From: Kribbella solani | GTDB lineage: Bacteria > Actinomycetota > Actinomycetes > Propionibacteriales > Kribbellaceae | Assembly: GCF_014205295.1 (NCBI RefSeq) | Contig: NZ_JACHNF010000001.1 | Coordinates: 6,138,001-6,202,000 of the forward strand | Direction: 5' to 3' | Length of the DNA: 64,000 bases | Shown: positions 44,691-51,413 of the stretch, piece by piece | Position numbering within the stretch: position 1 is the stretch's first letter | Layout: each line of letters starts with the position of its first letter | Position numbers and translations under genes: made by a program | The notes under the pieces: model-generated | Told to the model about the DNA's origin: nothing | Seen by the model: the letters and a program-made list of their open reading frames with translations, nothing else | Database searches by the model: none

Positions 44691-46063
44691 GCGATCCGCT
44701 GGTAACACGGCTCCGGTCCGACCTCGGCGACGGCGCGGTCGTCGACGATCCTGACGTACTGGACAGTCATCGCAACGACCACGCCACGTTCTGTACGGCG
44801 GGTGTCCCGCGGGTGCTCGTCCGGCCCGCGGAGACGTCGGACGTACAGGCGGTGATGCGGGTTGCCGCCGAGTTCGGCGTGCCGGTGGTCACGCAGGGTG
44901 CGCGGACCGGGTTGTCGGGCGCGGCGAACGCGATCGACGGCTGTCTGCTGCTGTCGACCGCGCGGATGGACCGCATCCTGGAGATCTCGGTCGAGGACCA
45001 GGTCGCGGTCGTGCAACCGGGCGTGGTGAACGCCGAACTGTCCCGGGCCGTGCTCGCGAAGGACCTGTTCTACCCGCCCGATCCGTCGTCGTGGGAGATG
45101 TCGACGATCGGCGGGAACATCGCTACCAACGCGGGCGGGCTGTGTTGCGTGAAGTACGGCGTGACCTCGGATTTCGTTCGCGGCCTGGAGGTCGTGCTGG
45201 CATCCGGCGAGGTCGTCCGGACCGGGCGGCGGGCCGCGAAGGGGGTCGCCGGGTACGACCTGACTCGCCTGATCGTCGGCTCGGAGGGCACTCTCGGGGT
45301 GGTGACCGAGGCGACCCTCGCGCTGCGGCCGGCGCCCGAGGCCGCGCTGACCGCGGCGGCGACATTCCGGTCGATCGAGGACGGTATCGCGGCCGCCGCG
45401 GCGGTGATGGCATCCGGACTCCGGCCGGCCTTGCTGGAGTTCCTGGACCAGCCGACGCTGCGCGCGATCCAGGACTACCGGGACATGGGCCTGCCCGCCG
45501 ACGTCGGCTCGATGCTGCTCGCACAGTCCGACCGGGGCGTACGCGCGGCCGAGGACGTCGCGCGGATCGCCCAGATCTGTACGGCGCACGGGGCGATCGA
45601 CGTCGCCGAAGCATCCGACGCGGAGGAATCGCGGATGCTCCTCGAAGCACGCCGGCTGGTGAACTCGGCGCTCGAACCCCTTGGCGTGACGTTGATCGAC
45701 GACGTGTCGGTCGCCCGCTCCCAGCTCGTGCCGTTGCTTCGGGGAATCGCGGCGATCGCGCGCGAGTACGACGTGCTGATTTGTTGCCCAGGGCATGTAG
45801 GTGACGGGAACATGCATCCGACCGTGGTTTTCGACCGTGACGACCCGGCGGCCGAGGCGCGGGCGCTGGCGGCATTCGGCGCGGTGATGGAACTGGGTTT
45901 GCGGCTCGGCGGGACGATCACGGGGGAGCACGGGATCGGTACGCTCAAGGCGCGCTGGCTGGAGACCGAGCTGGGCCCGGTCGGGTTGGAGCTGCACCGA
46001 CGGATCAAGCAGTCGTTCGATCCCGCCAACCGGCTGAATCCTGGAAAGGTACTGCTGCTGTGA
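44687..46063 (+). CDS. GlcD/DLD-type FAD-linked 2-hydroxyacid oxidase
   Basis: 458 residues with a PCMH-type FAD domain (PVVTQGARTGLSGAANAIDG, FYPPDPSSWEMSTIGGNIAT, NAGGLCCVKYGVT, LIVGSEGTLGVVTEATLALR) and the C-terminal cap with CCPGHVGDGNMHPTVVFDRD and ITGEHGIGTLKARWLE, where metal-binding His residues lie. Family members oxidise D-lactate, glycolate or other D-2-hydroxy acids to oxo acids. It follows the LarA-like gene, suggesting paired racemisation and oxidation. Confidence 0.88.
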   Translation: MSDPLVTRLRSDLGDGAVVDDPDVLDSHRNDHATFCTAGVPRVLVRPAETSDVQAVMRVAAEFGVPVVTQGARTGLSGAANAIDGCLLLSTARMDRILEISVEDQVAVVQPGVVNAELSRAVLAKDLFYPPDPSSWEMSTIGGNIATNAGGLCCVKYGVTSDFVRGLEVVLASGEVVRTGRRAAKGVAGYDLTRLIVGSEGTLGVVTEATLALRPAPEAALTAAATFRSIEDGIAAAAAVMASGLRPALLEFLDQPTLRAIQDYRDMGLPADVGSMLLAQSDRGVRAAEDVARIAQICTAHGAIDVAEASDAEESRMLLEARRLVNSALEPLGVTLIDDVSVARSQLVPLLRGIAAIAREYDVLICCPGHVGDGNMHPTVVFDRDDPAAEARALAAFGAVMELGLRLGGTITGEHGIGTLKARWLETELGPVGLELHRRIKQSFDPANRLNPGKVLLL

Positions 46064-47352
46064 TTGAGGGCGTACGGCGGGCCGCGGCGGAGGTGCGGCC
46101 GACGCCGCGGCAGGTCACCTGGCAGCGGCAGGAGCTGACAGCGTTCGTACACTTTGGACCGAACACGTTCTCAGGCCTGGAGTGGGGGACCGGCGTCGAC
46201 GATCCGGCGATCTTCGACCCGTCCGCCCTGGACTGCTCACAGTGGGTATCCGCCTTGGTTTCCGCAGGTTTCAAGAGCGTGATCCTGACCGCCAAGCACC
46301 ACGACGGTTTCTGTCTGTGGCCGAGCAAGTTCCTGCCGCATACCGTTGCCGCATCACCCTATTCCGGCGACGTCGTCGCGGAACTGTCTGCCGCTTGCCA
46401 GACCACCGGCATCGGCTTCGGCGTGTACCTGTCCCCGGCGGACCTCTATCAGGAGAAGGCACCCGGCGGGTACTACGGAAACGGCAGCCAGGCCGTTGCC
46501 TCGCGCATCGGTTCGTTCGAGTACGTGGTGGACGACTACAACCGGTTCTACATGAACCAGTTGCACGAGCTGCTGACCACGTACGGTCCGATCGCCGAAG
46601 TCTGGCTGGACGGGGCGAATCCGACAAGCAGCGCGCAGACGTACGCGTACGAGGCCTGGTTCAATCTGATTCGGCGGCTCGCGCCGGACGCGACGATCGC
46701 GATCGGTGGGCCGGACGTGCGTTGGGTCGGCAACGAAGACGGGTTCGCCCGAGAGACCGAGTGGAGCGTCATACCGTTCGTCAACGGGCAAATGGTGGCC
46801 GCGCAGACGGCACCCGAAGTAGCCGGTCCGGCCCAGCTGGCCGAGGCAGACGAACTGCGCTGGTACCCGGCGGAGGTCGATGTGTCGATTCGGCCGGGAT
46901 GGTTTTATCACGCGGCCGAGGACACCGAGGTGAAGTCGGTGCCGGAACTACTGGACATCTATCGCAAGTCGGTCGGCCGGAACGCCGTACTGCTGCTGAA
47001 CATCCCGCCGGACCAGCGCGGATTGTTCGCCGATCCGGACGTCGAGGCACTGACCGCCTTCGGGGCAGCCGTGCGGGCGTACTACGAGACCGAAGTGCAG
47101 CTGCCGGGTACGGTCAATGTGCTGGATCTGCGCGAGGACATCACGTCCGGACAGCTCGTGGAATCATTCGCCGTCGACGCGCTTGTCGACGGCGCGTGGA
47201 CCGAAATCGCCCGCGGCACGACCATCGGCCACCGCCGGCTACTCACGATCCCGACGACGACGGCCGCCGCCGTACGCGCCCGAATCCTCTCCAGCCGCGC
47301 CGACGCGACAGTGTCACTCGGGGTTCACTTCGATCCTTTGCTGCCCGCTTGA
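46060..47352 (+). CDS. GH29 alpha-L-fucosidase-like glycosidase, cytoplasmic
   Basis: 430 residues from a GTG overlapping the oxidase stop. GH29 features: TAFVHFGPNTFSGLEWGTG, VILTAKHHDGFCLWPSKF and the nucleophile region IAEVWLDGANP (Asp). A C-terminal beta-sandwich starts near residue 345. There is no signal peptide, so it would act on imported oligosaccharides. It is the last gene of the operon and links it to fucosides; the acid pathway genes upstream could then handle fuconate-type or pentonate products, although a complete L-fucose route (dehydrogenase, lactonase) is not present here. Confidence 0.85.
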   Translation: MIEGVRRAAAEVRPTPRQVTWQRQELTAFVHFGPNTFSGLEWGTGVDDPAIFDPSALDCSQWVSALVSAGFKSVILTAKHHDGFCLWPSKFLPHTVAASPYSGDVVAELSAACQTTGIGFGVYLSPADLYQEKAPGGYYGNGSQAVASRIGSFEYVVDDYNRFYMNQLHELLTTYGPIAEVWLDGANPTSSAQTYAYEAWFNLIRRLAPDATIAIGGPDVRWVGNEDGFARETEWSVIPFVNGQMVAAQTAPEVAGPAQLAEADELRWYPAEVDVSIRPGWFYHAAEDTEVKSVPELLDIYRKSVGRNAVLLLNIPPDQRGLFADPDVEALTAFGAAVRAYYETEVQLPGTVNVLDLREDITSGQLVESFAVDALVDGAWTEIARGTTIGHRRLLTIPTTTAAAVRARILSSRADATVSLGVHFDPLLPA

Positions 47353-47354
47353 AG

Positions 47355-47385
47355 TCCCGTGGCCTGGAGTCGAACCAGGTTCCGC
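47355..47385 (-). pseudogene. 3' remnant of a tRNA gene (T-arm plus acceptor strand)
   Basis: On the minus strand, CCTGG-TTCGACT-CCAGG (complement of 47363-47379) is a perfect 5-bp stem with a 7-nt T-loop matching the GGTTCGANTCC consensus. It is followed by a 7-nt acceptor-like strand, CCACGGG (47356-47362). No 5' half follows to the right; the 102-nt repeat begins at 47386. It starts 3 nt after the fucosidase stop. Confidence 0.5.
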
Positions 47386-47487
47386 GTGCGTAAGGACAGG
47401 TAGTACACCAGCGAGACGCCGTACACCCGACCGTCTCCACGCTCAGGTGCACTACCCGGCCGCCGACCACTACCTGTCCTTAGGTAC
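47386..47487. repeat. 102-nt palindromic dispersed repeat, copy B
   Basis: Same length and ends as copy A at 34480-34581: GTGCGTAAGGACAGGTAGT at the left and ACTACCTGTCCTTAGGTAC (47469-47487) at the right. The internal blocks CACGCTCAGGTGCA and CCGTACGC/CCGTACAC are shared. Here it lies between the tRNA remnant and the stop codon of the small gene at 47487. Neither copy has an obvious target duplication. Confidence 0.85.
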
Positions 47488-47681
47488 TACTCCTGAACCG
47501 AGACCACCTGCACCCAGTCGGAGCATTCGGCCTCGCACCACACGTGATCCCCACGGTGCGCGATCCGATCCCGCTGCACGTGCCCACAACCCAGCAGCAC
47601 GCGCCGCATCGAATGTCCCTGCAAAACCGGAGCACCGGTCCTGCCACCAGGCACTCGCTTCCTGTTCCTGAGGTCGGCCAT
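47487..47681 (-). CDS. Small Cys-rich protein at the end of the tRNA array (64 residues)
   Basis: ATG preceded by GAGAGGAGG at 8 nt, then 64 codons: MADLRNRKRVPGGRTGAPVL, with a C-terminal part LLGCGHVQRDRIAHRGDHVW followed by CEAECSDWVQVV. Cys-Gly-His and Cys-x3-Cys with nearby histidines suggest a small zinc-ribbon fold; the family is not recognised. It is on the same strand as, and directly downstream of, tRNA-Tyr, so it is probably in the array transcript. Its stop codon touches the right end of the 102-nt repeat. Confidence 0.65.
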   Translation of the reverse strand: MADLRNRKRVPGGRTGAPVLQGHSMRRVLLGCGHVQRDRIAHRGDHVWCEAECSDWVQVVSVQE

Positions 47682-47716
47682 GGCCGGTCCTCCTCTCTGT
47701 TTGATCGACTACTACG

Positions 47717-47800
47717 TGCAGGAGGCAGGATTCGAACCTGCTCAGCCCAAAGGCAACGGGTTTACAGCCCGCCCCGCCTCTCCCACGACAGTGCTCCCGC
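47717..47800 (-). tRNA. tRNA-Tyr(GTA)
   Basis: An 84-nt type II tRNA. Acceptor GCGGGAG/CTCCTGC with one G-U pair, anticodon loop CTGTAAA (GTA), long variable arm, T-arm GCAGG-TTCGAAT-CCTGC, discriminator A. No CCA encoded. Confidence 0.9.
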
Positions 47801-47801
47801 G

Positions 47802-47873
47802 CATCCCGTACCGGACTCGAACCGGTGATCTCCTGGTTGAGAACCAGGCGTCCTCCCACTAGACCAACGGGAC
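47802..47873 (-). tRNA. tRNA-Glu(CTC)
   Basis: 72 nt; acceptor GTCCCGT/ACGGGAT, anticodon stem-loop CCTGG-TTCTCAA-CCAGG (CTC), T-arm CCGG-TTCGAGT-CCGG, discriminator G. No CCA encoded. Only one nucleotide separates it from tRNA-Tyr. Confidence 0.9.
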
Positions 47874-47906
47874 TGGCAGGGCGACCGGTCCATCCCGGCC
47901 GCCCAG

Positions 47907-47996
47907 CGGTGAGAGCGAGACTCGAACTCGCGAGCCGGGACCAACCCGACCAACGGTTTAGCAAACCGCTGCCCCTACCAACAGGCGGACCTCACC
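47907..47996 (-). tRNA. tRNA-Ser(GCT)
   Basis: 90-nt type II tRNA; acceptor GGTGAGG/TCTCACC, anticodon loop TTGCTAA (GCT), a long variable arm (GGTCGGGTTGGTCCCGGC region), T-arm GCGAG-TTCGAGT-CTCGC, discriminator G. Confidence 0.9.
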
Positions 47997-48000
47997 ATCC

Positions 48001-48190
48001 CCACCCCACCGCCCGCCGTCTCCCCTGCCGACGACGGACGGCCTGTGGATAACCTCCCCACCTCCACCCCGCGAACTTGTACGCTTAGTGCAAAGGAAGA
48101 AGGCGCACGACGGGCAGGCACACGACACAGCCACCCACCCTGACGTACCAACCTGACGTACCAACCGGCCGCCCCGATCTGCTGACCGCT
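48001..48190. other. Intergenic gap between tRNA-Ser and the rtcB stop, with a 13-bp tandem repeat
   Basis: Contains CCTGACGTACCAA twice in tandem (48139-48151, 48152-48164) and one TGTGGATAA (48044-48052). No convincing gene or terminator is seen. Confidence 0.5.
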
Positions 48191-49381
48191 TCAGCCCTTC
48201 ACGCAGATGATCTGCTTCAGGTGGGCGACGACTTCGACCAGGTCGGACTGGGCGGCGATGACCGAGTCGATGTCCTTGTACGCCGCGGGGATCTCGTCGA
48301 TCACCCCGGCGTCCTTGCGGGACTCGACGCCGGCCGTCTGCTCAACCAGGTCCTCGACCGTGTACCGCCGCTTCGCCTCGTTGCGGCTCATCCGTCGGCC
48401 TGCCCCGTGCGAGGCCGAGTAGAAGGACCGCTCCGAACCGAGCCCACGGACGACGTACGACCCGGTGCCCATCGATCCGGGGATCAGCCCGAGATCCCCG
48501 AGCCCCGCCCGGATCGCGCCCTTGCGGGTGACCAGCAGATCAAGCCCGTCGATCTGCTCCTCGGCCACGTAGTTGTGGTGGCAAGAGATCGGCTGCTCGA
48601 ACCGCACCTCCACCTCGAACGACTCCCGCACCGACTGCATCACCAGCGCCAGCATCACCGCGCGGTTCCGGGCCGCGTACTCCTGCGCCCAGGTGAGATC
48701 CCGGCGGTACGCGTCCATCTCCGGCGTACCGGACAGGAACACCGCCAGGTCACGGTCCGGCAGGTCCGTGTTGTGTGGCAGACCGCGCGCGATCCGCATG
48801 TGCCGCTCGGCTAGCTCCTTGCCGATGTTCCGGCTGCCGGAGTGCAGCATCAGCCACACGCGGTCCTTGTCGTCGAGGCACACCTCGATGAAGTGGTTTC
48901 CGCCACCCAGCGACCCCATCTGCTGCTTGGCCTTGCGTTCCCGGTCCTGTACGCCGTCATGCAGGCTCGTGAACCCACCCCACAACCGATCCCACGGCCG
49001 CGGGTCCAGCCCGAGCCGCCGTACGCCGACCGGGTCCTCGTGCGCCCGGAACCCCACCGGTACGGCCGCCTCGATCCGCGACCGGATCGCCGACAGGTCG
49101 TCCGGCAGATCGGCAGCGGTCAGCGAGGTGAGTACACCTTCCATCCCGCACCCGATGTCGACCCCGACCGCGGCCGGCGACACCGCCTGGTACATCGCGA
49201 TCACCGACCCGACGGTCGCGCCCTTACCCAGGTGTACGTCCGGCATCACCCGTACGCCGTGCACCCACGGCAGCGCGGCGATGTTCCGCAACTGCTGCAG
49301 TGCCTGCGCACCGACCTCATGCTCGGCCGCCCACATCAGCGTGGAGCTCTTGGCCCCACTCAACTCAACCGGAAGCTCCAT
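48191..49381 (-). CDS. rtcB: RtcB-family 3'-phosphate RNA ligase
   Basis: 396 residues from the ATG giving MELPVELSGA, preceded by GAGGAG and GGGGAG; earlier in-frame codons run into tRNA-Ser(CGA) and were rejected. RtcB motifs: VMPDVHLGKGATVGSVIAM, VGVDIGCGMEGV with the metal Cys, LGGGNHFIEV, LMLHSGSRNIGKELAERHM, CHHNYVAEE, the GMP-accepting His in YSASHGAGRRMSRNEA. The enzyme joins RNA 2',3'-cyclic-phosphate or 3'-phosphate ends to 5'-OH ends using Mn and GTP. Its position inside a tRNA cluster, on the same strand, suggests repair of cleaved tRNAs, for instance after anticodon nuclease attack. Confidence 0.95.
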   Translation of the reverse strand: MELPVELSGAKSSTLMWAAEHEVGAQALQQLRNIAALPWVHGVRVMPDVHLGKGATVGSVIAMYQAVSPAAVGVDIGCGMEGVLTSLTAADLPDDLSAIRSRIEAAVPVGFRAHEDPVGVRRLGLDPRPWDRLWGGFTSLHDGVQDRERKAKQQMGSLGGGNHFIEVCLDDKDRVWLMLHSGSRNIGKELAERHMRIARGLPHNTDLPDRDLAVFLSGTPEMDAYRRDLTWAQEYAARNRAVMLALVMQSVRESFEVEVRFEQPISCHHNYVAEEQIDGLDLLVTRKGAIRAGLGDLGLIPGSMGTGSYVVRGLGSERSFYSASHGAGRRMSRNEAKRRYTVEDLVEQTAGVESRKDAGVIDEIPAAYKDIDSVIAAQSDLVEVVAHLKQIICVKG

Positions 49382-49409
49382 CTCCCCACTCTCCTCGTCC
49401 GTGTACATG

Positions 49410-49504
49410 CGGTGAGACTGGGATTCGAACCCAGACATCCCGATCAAGGGACCTGCCGTTTTCGAGACGGCTGCCGCTAGGCCTGACACTCGGCTTATCT
49501 CACC
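49410..49504 (-). tRNA. tRNA-Ser(CGA)
   Basis: 95-nt type II tRNA; acceptor GGTGAGA/TCTCACC fully paired, anticodon stem-loop GCCGT-CTCGAAA-ACGGC (CGA), long variable arm, T-arm CTGGG-TTCGAAT-CCCAG, discriminator G. No CCA. It lies 28 nt upstream of the rtcB start. Confidence 0.9.
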
Positions 49505-49533
49505 AGGACGCACGCCGCGCGACGGGCGTACAG

Positions 49534-49606
49534 CTGCCAGGGCAGGGCTCGAACCTGCGGGGTCTCGGGTCAGAACCGAGGTTGGGTCACCGTCGCCCAC
49601 CTGGCA
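49534..49606 (-). tRNA. tRNA-Gln(CTG)
   Basis: 73 nt; acceptor TGCCAGG/CCTGGCA with the U1-A72 pair typical of tRNA-Gln, anticodon stem-loop CTCGG-TTCTGAC-CCGAG (CTG), T-arm GCAGG-TTCGAGC-CCTGC, discriminator G. Confidence 0.9.
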
Positions 49607-49639
49607 TCGCGCTCGTCGGCGGCACCGGTGGGTGTCGCG

Positions 49640-50086
49640 TCAGAGCGCTATCTCGGCACGGGACGGAACCCAGGGCTGCCACAACAGCGGCATCCCGGCC
49701 TCGTCCGGCGTACGCGAGCCCTTCTTCTCGTTGCATCCCGCGTGTGCGGCGACGGCGTTCAGCCATTCGCCGCGTCCGCCGCGTGACCGTGGAACCACGT
49801 GATCCATCGTCGTCGCGCCCACCTGACCGCAGTACGCGCAGGTGTACTTGTCCCGTTTCAGTACGCCGGCGCGCGTGTACTGCAGCCGCCCGGACGCGTA
49901 CCTCCACTTCATCACGACGTACCGAACCAGTCGCAGCACCCGGGGCAGGGGGAACGGACCGATGTGCGCGCCGTCGTGCGCTTCCTCGACGACGGCGACC
50001 TCCCGGACGAGCATCCGGATGGCGTGCGGGATCGACACGACGTGCAGCTGCTCGTACGAGGCGTTCAGGACGATCACACCGCTCAT
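49640..50086 (-). CDS. HNH endonuclease
   Basis: 148 residues from an ATG 6 nt after GGAGGAGG. Start VIVLNASYEQLHVVSIPHAI then a basic helix region. The C-terminal HNH/zinc module is YTCAYCGQ, TTMDHVVPRSRGGRGEWLNA and AHAGCNEKKGSRTP: the DH, N and Cys-x2-Cys / Cys residues of the betabetaalpha-metal fold are all present. HNH genes of this class are common in actinobacterial chromosomes, but the location within a tRNA cluster also fits a homing-type or phage-derived nuclease. Confidence 0.9.
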   Translation of the reverse strand: MSGVIVLNASYEQLHVVSIPHAIRMLVREVAVVEEAHDGAHIGPFPLPRVLRLVRYVVMKWRYASGRLQYTRAGVLKRDKYTCAYCGQVGATTMDHVVPRSRGGRGEWLNAVAAHAGCNEKKGSRTPDEAGMPLLWQPWVPSRAEIAL

Positions 50087-50189
50087 GTGGTTCCTCCTCC
50101 CTTCCAGTGTGCCCGACCGGCGGTTGGCAGGTCGGCGATCTCGGTGTCGGTTCGTTCGTGCTGTTCGCACGGCTGTTGCTGTTCGTACG

Positions 50190-50263
50190 TGCGGCCCCAG
50201 GGATTCGAACCCTGAACCTCCTGGTTCTAAGCCAGGTGCCTCTGCCAGTTGGACCAGAGCCGC
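50190..50263 (-). tRNA. Class I tRNA with UAG (Leu) anticodon
   Basis: 74 nt; acceptor GCGGCTC/GGGCCGC (one G-U), anticodon stem-loop CCTGG-CTTAGAA-CCAGG, T-arm CAGGG-TTCGAAT-CCCTG, discriminator A. The anticodon TAG reads CUA/CUG Leu codons and A73 is a leucine identity base, yet the variable loop is only about 5 nt, whereas bacterial tRNA-Leu is type II with a long variable arm. The isotype is therefore uncertain. Confidence 0.75.
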
Positions 50264-50324
50264 GTACTCCGGCATGTACTACGCCGGAGCGTTCATCTAC
50301 AGTGCGTGAGCGCTTCGTACGGAG

Positions 50325-50398
50325 GGTGTCCGGCGGGGCTCGAACCCGCTTTCTCCGGGTCCACATCCCGGCGCATCGCCCGCTTCTGCTTCGGACAC
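50325..50398 (-). tRNA. tRNA-His(GTG), divergent
   Basis: 74 nt; acceptor GTGTCCG/CGGACAC, anticodon stem-loop CCGGG-ATGTGGA-CCCGG (GTG), T-arm GCGGG-TTCGAGC-CCCGC, discriminator C as in all tRNA-His. The D-arm lacks the usual GG and the extra G-1 is not encoded (T instead). Confidence 0.8.
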
Positions 50399-50400
50399 AG

Positions 50401-50474
50401 CACGCCCGGCAGGATTCGAACCTGCAACCTCCTGCTTCGTAGGCAGGCGCTCTGTCCGGTTGAGCCACGGGCGT
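50401..50474 (-). tRNA. tRNA-Arg(ACG)
   Basis: 74 nt; acceptor ACGCCCG/CGGGCGT, anticodon stem-loop CCTGC-CTACGAA-GCAGG (ACG), T-arm GCAGG-TTCGAAT-CCTGC, discriminator G. Two nucleotides from tRNA-His. Confidence 0.9.
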
Positions 50475-50569
50475 ACGGGTGCCCTGCGCCGGATGTACGG
50501 CGAATTTCCGCCGCAGGGCACGCTTGTGGCGCCCGCTCGGCCGGTAGCGAGCATGCTGCGGGCGCCTGG

Positions 50570-50642
50570 TCCAGCTGGAGGGACTCGAACCCCCGATCTC
50601 CTCAACCCAAATGAGGCGGCCTGGCCACTGGCCGACAGCTGG
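50570..50642 (-). tRNA. tRNA-Pro(TGG)
   Basis: 73 nt; acceptor CCAGCTG/CAGCTGG, anticodon stem-loop CCTCA-TTTGGGT-TGAGG (TGG, with G37), T-arm GGGGG-TTCGAGT-CCCTC, discriminator A. Confidence 0.9.
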
Positions 50643-50646
50643 TCCT

Positions 50647-50669
50647 CCCCGCGGCGACGCGCCGCGGGG
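50647..50669. other. Very stable hairpin between two array tRNAs
   Basis: CCCCGCGGCG (50647-50656) and CGCCGCGGGG (50660-50669) form a perfect 10-bp all-GC stem with a 3-nt loop, between tRNA-Pro and the Trp-like tRNA. Possibly a processing or pausing element; no U-tract for termination. Confidence 0.5.
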
Positions 50670-50728
50670 AAATGCGATGAATGTCCAGTTGTCATTGTTC
50701 ATGCCGATATCCGTGAATACCGGAAAAG

Positions 50729-50797
50729 CATCGGTGGAAGGAATCGAACCCTCACGACGCGGGCTTGGAATCCGGTCCGCAACCATTGCGCACCGAC
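50729..50797 (-). tRNA. Degenerate tRNA-Trp(CCA)-like gene
   Basis: 69 nt; acceptor GTCGGTG/CACCGAT pairs throughout (one G-U), T-arm GAGGG-TTCGATT-CCTTC pairs, and discriminator G fits Trp. The loop TTCCAAG has U33 and anticodon CCA, but its stem CCGGA/CCCGC pairs at only three of five positions and the D-arm is very short. It may be a non-functional or decoy tRNA. Confidence 0.55.
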
Positions 50798-50830
50798 GAA
50801 ACCCAACGGCCGATGAAAGACCGTCCGGGC

Positions 50831-50871
50831 AAAAGAAAAGACCGCCTGCACCGGACACCCGGCTCAGACGG
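50831..50871 (-). terminator. Intrinsic terminator of the small transcription unit heading the tRNA array
   Basis: Read on the minus strand: CCGTCTG, then an inner CCGG-GTGT-CCGG stem, then CAGGCGG closing the outer 7-bp stem (one G-U), followed directly by TCTTTTCTTTT (complement of 50831-50841). A structured stem with a U-tract is uncommon in this GC-rich window, which makes this a strong call. Confidence 0.75.
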
Positions 50872-50896
50872 CCCCTGAGGACTCTCCACAAGGAGA

Positions 50897-51055
50897 TCAC
50901 CCAGGCGGACCGCCCGCCGTACGCCCACTCAGTTCGTTGCTGGGCTCGGTGCTGAGCTGGTGATAGAACGCGTCATCGCCGACGGATCGCAGACACACCG
51001 ACAAAGCCCCGCGGCCCAGCCGCCAAGCCCTCGTCAGCTTCTGCATCCCGTACAC
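50897..51055 (-). CDS. Small ORF with its own terminator (52 residues)
   Basis: GTG at 51053-51055 is preceded by GAGGAG with 5-nt spacing and opens 52 codons: VYGMQKLTRAWRLGRGALSV, then CLRSVGDDAFYHQLSTEPSN and an ELSGRTAGGPPG tail. The stop is followed at 26 nt by the intrinsic terminator. A possible promoter lies upstream (TTGACT, complement of 51115-51120, and ACTAAT, complement of 51089-51094, with a long 20-nt spacer). No family is recognised. An ATG three codons in has poorer spacing. Confidence 0.5.
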   Translation of the reverse strand: MYGMQKLTRAWRLGRGALSVCLRSVGDDAFYHQLSTEPSNELSGRTAGGPPG

Positions 51056-51094
51056 GATGTCTCCTCAAGATCCGTTTTGCTTGCGGGAATTAGT

Positions 51095-51413
51095 CTGACC
51101 CATCCCACAACCCAAGTCAACGCATTTCCCAAACAATCCATTCCCAAACAATTCCCACCCACCCGATCCGCACGCCCGCCCGATCCCCACCACTCTCGAT
51201 CCGCACCCCAACCCGATCCCACCCATCCGACCCGTCCCCTCCGACGCCCACCCCCACCGCCACGTTCCATCCACCCCTCCACCACCCAGCCCGCACACCA
51301 CCCCGCAGGTGACCCAAACCACAACCCCCTCACCAACCCCGGCCCCAGACCACCCCCGAGGTATCCGATTCGGATCCACCCCCACTCTCCCGCTACACTC
51401 TTCCCCGGCACCC
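51095..51413 (+). other. G-poor, C-rich non-coding stretch upstream of tRNA-Thr
   Basis: About 320 nt in which the plus strand is mainly C and A with few G, unlike everything around it. A 12-nt direct repeat TTCCCAAACAAT sits at 51126-51137 and 51141-51152. Many CCCACCC/CCGATCC-type units follow. TACACT (51394-51399), 15 nt before the tRNA-Thr, is a plausible -10. No gene is supported. Confidence 0.6.

Noticed and set aside
49300..50900. Plus- and minus-strand frames running through the tRNA cluster (for example residues like RGIRTLNLL or GFESRS)
   Set aside because: They are translations of tRNA genes and their spacers; such peptide strings are well-known artefacts.
50798..51413. A large structured non-coding RNA (such as GOLLD, known beside some tRNA arrays)
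   Set aside because: I could not recognise conserved elements by eye, and a small ORF with terminator explains part of the region. A covariance-model search would decide.
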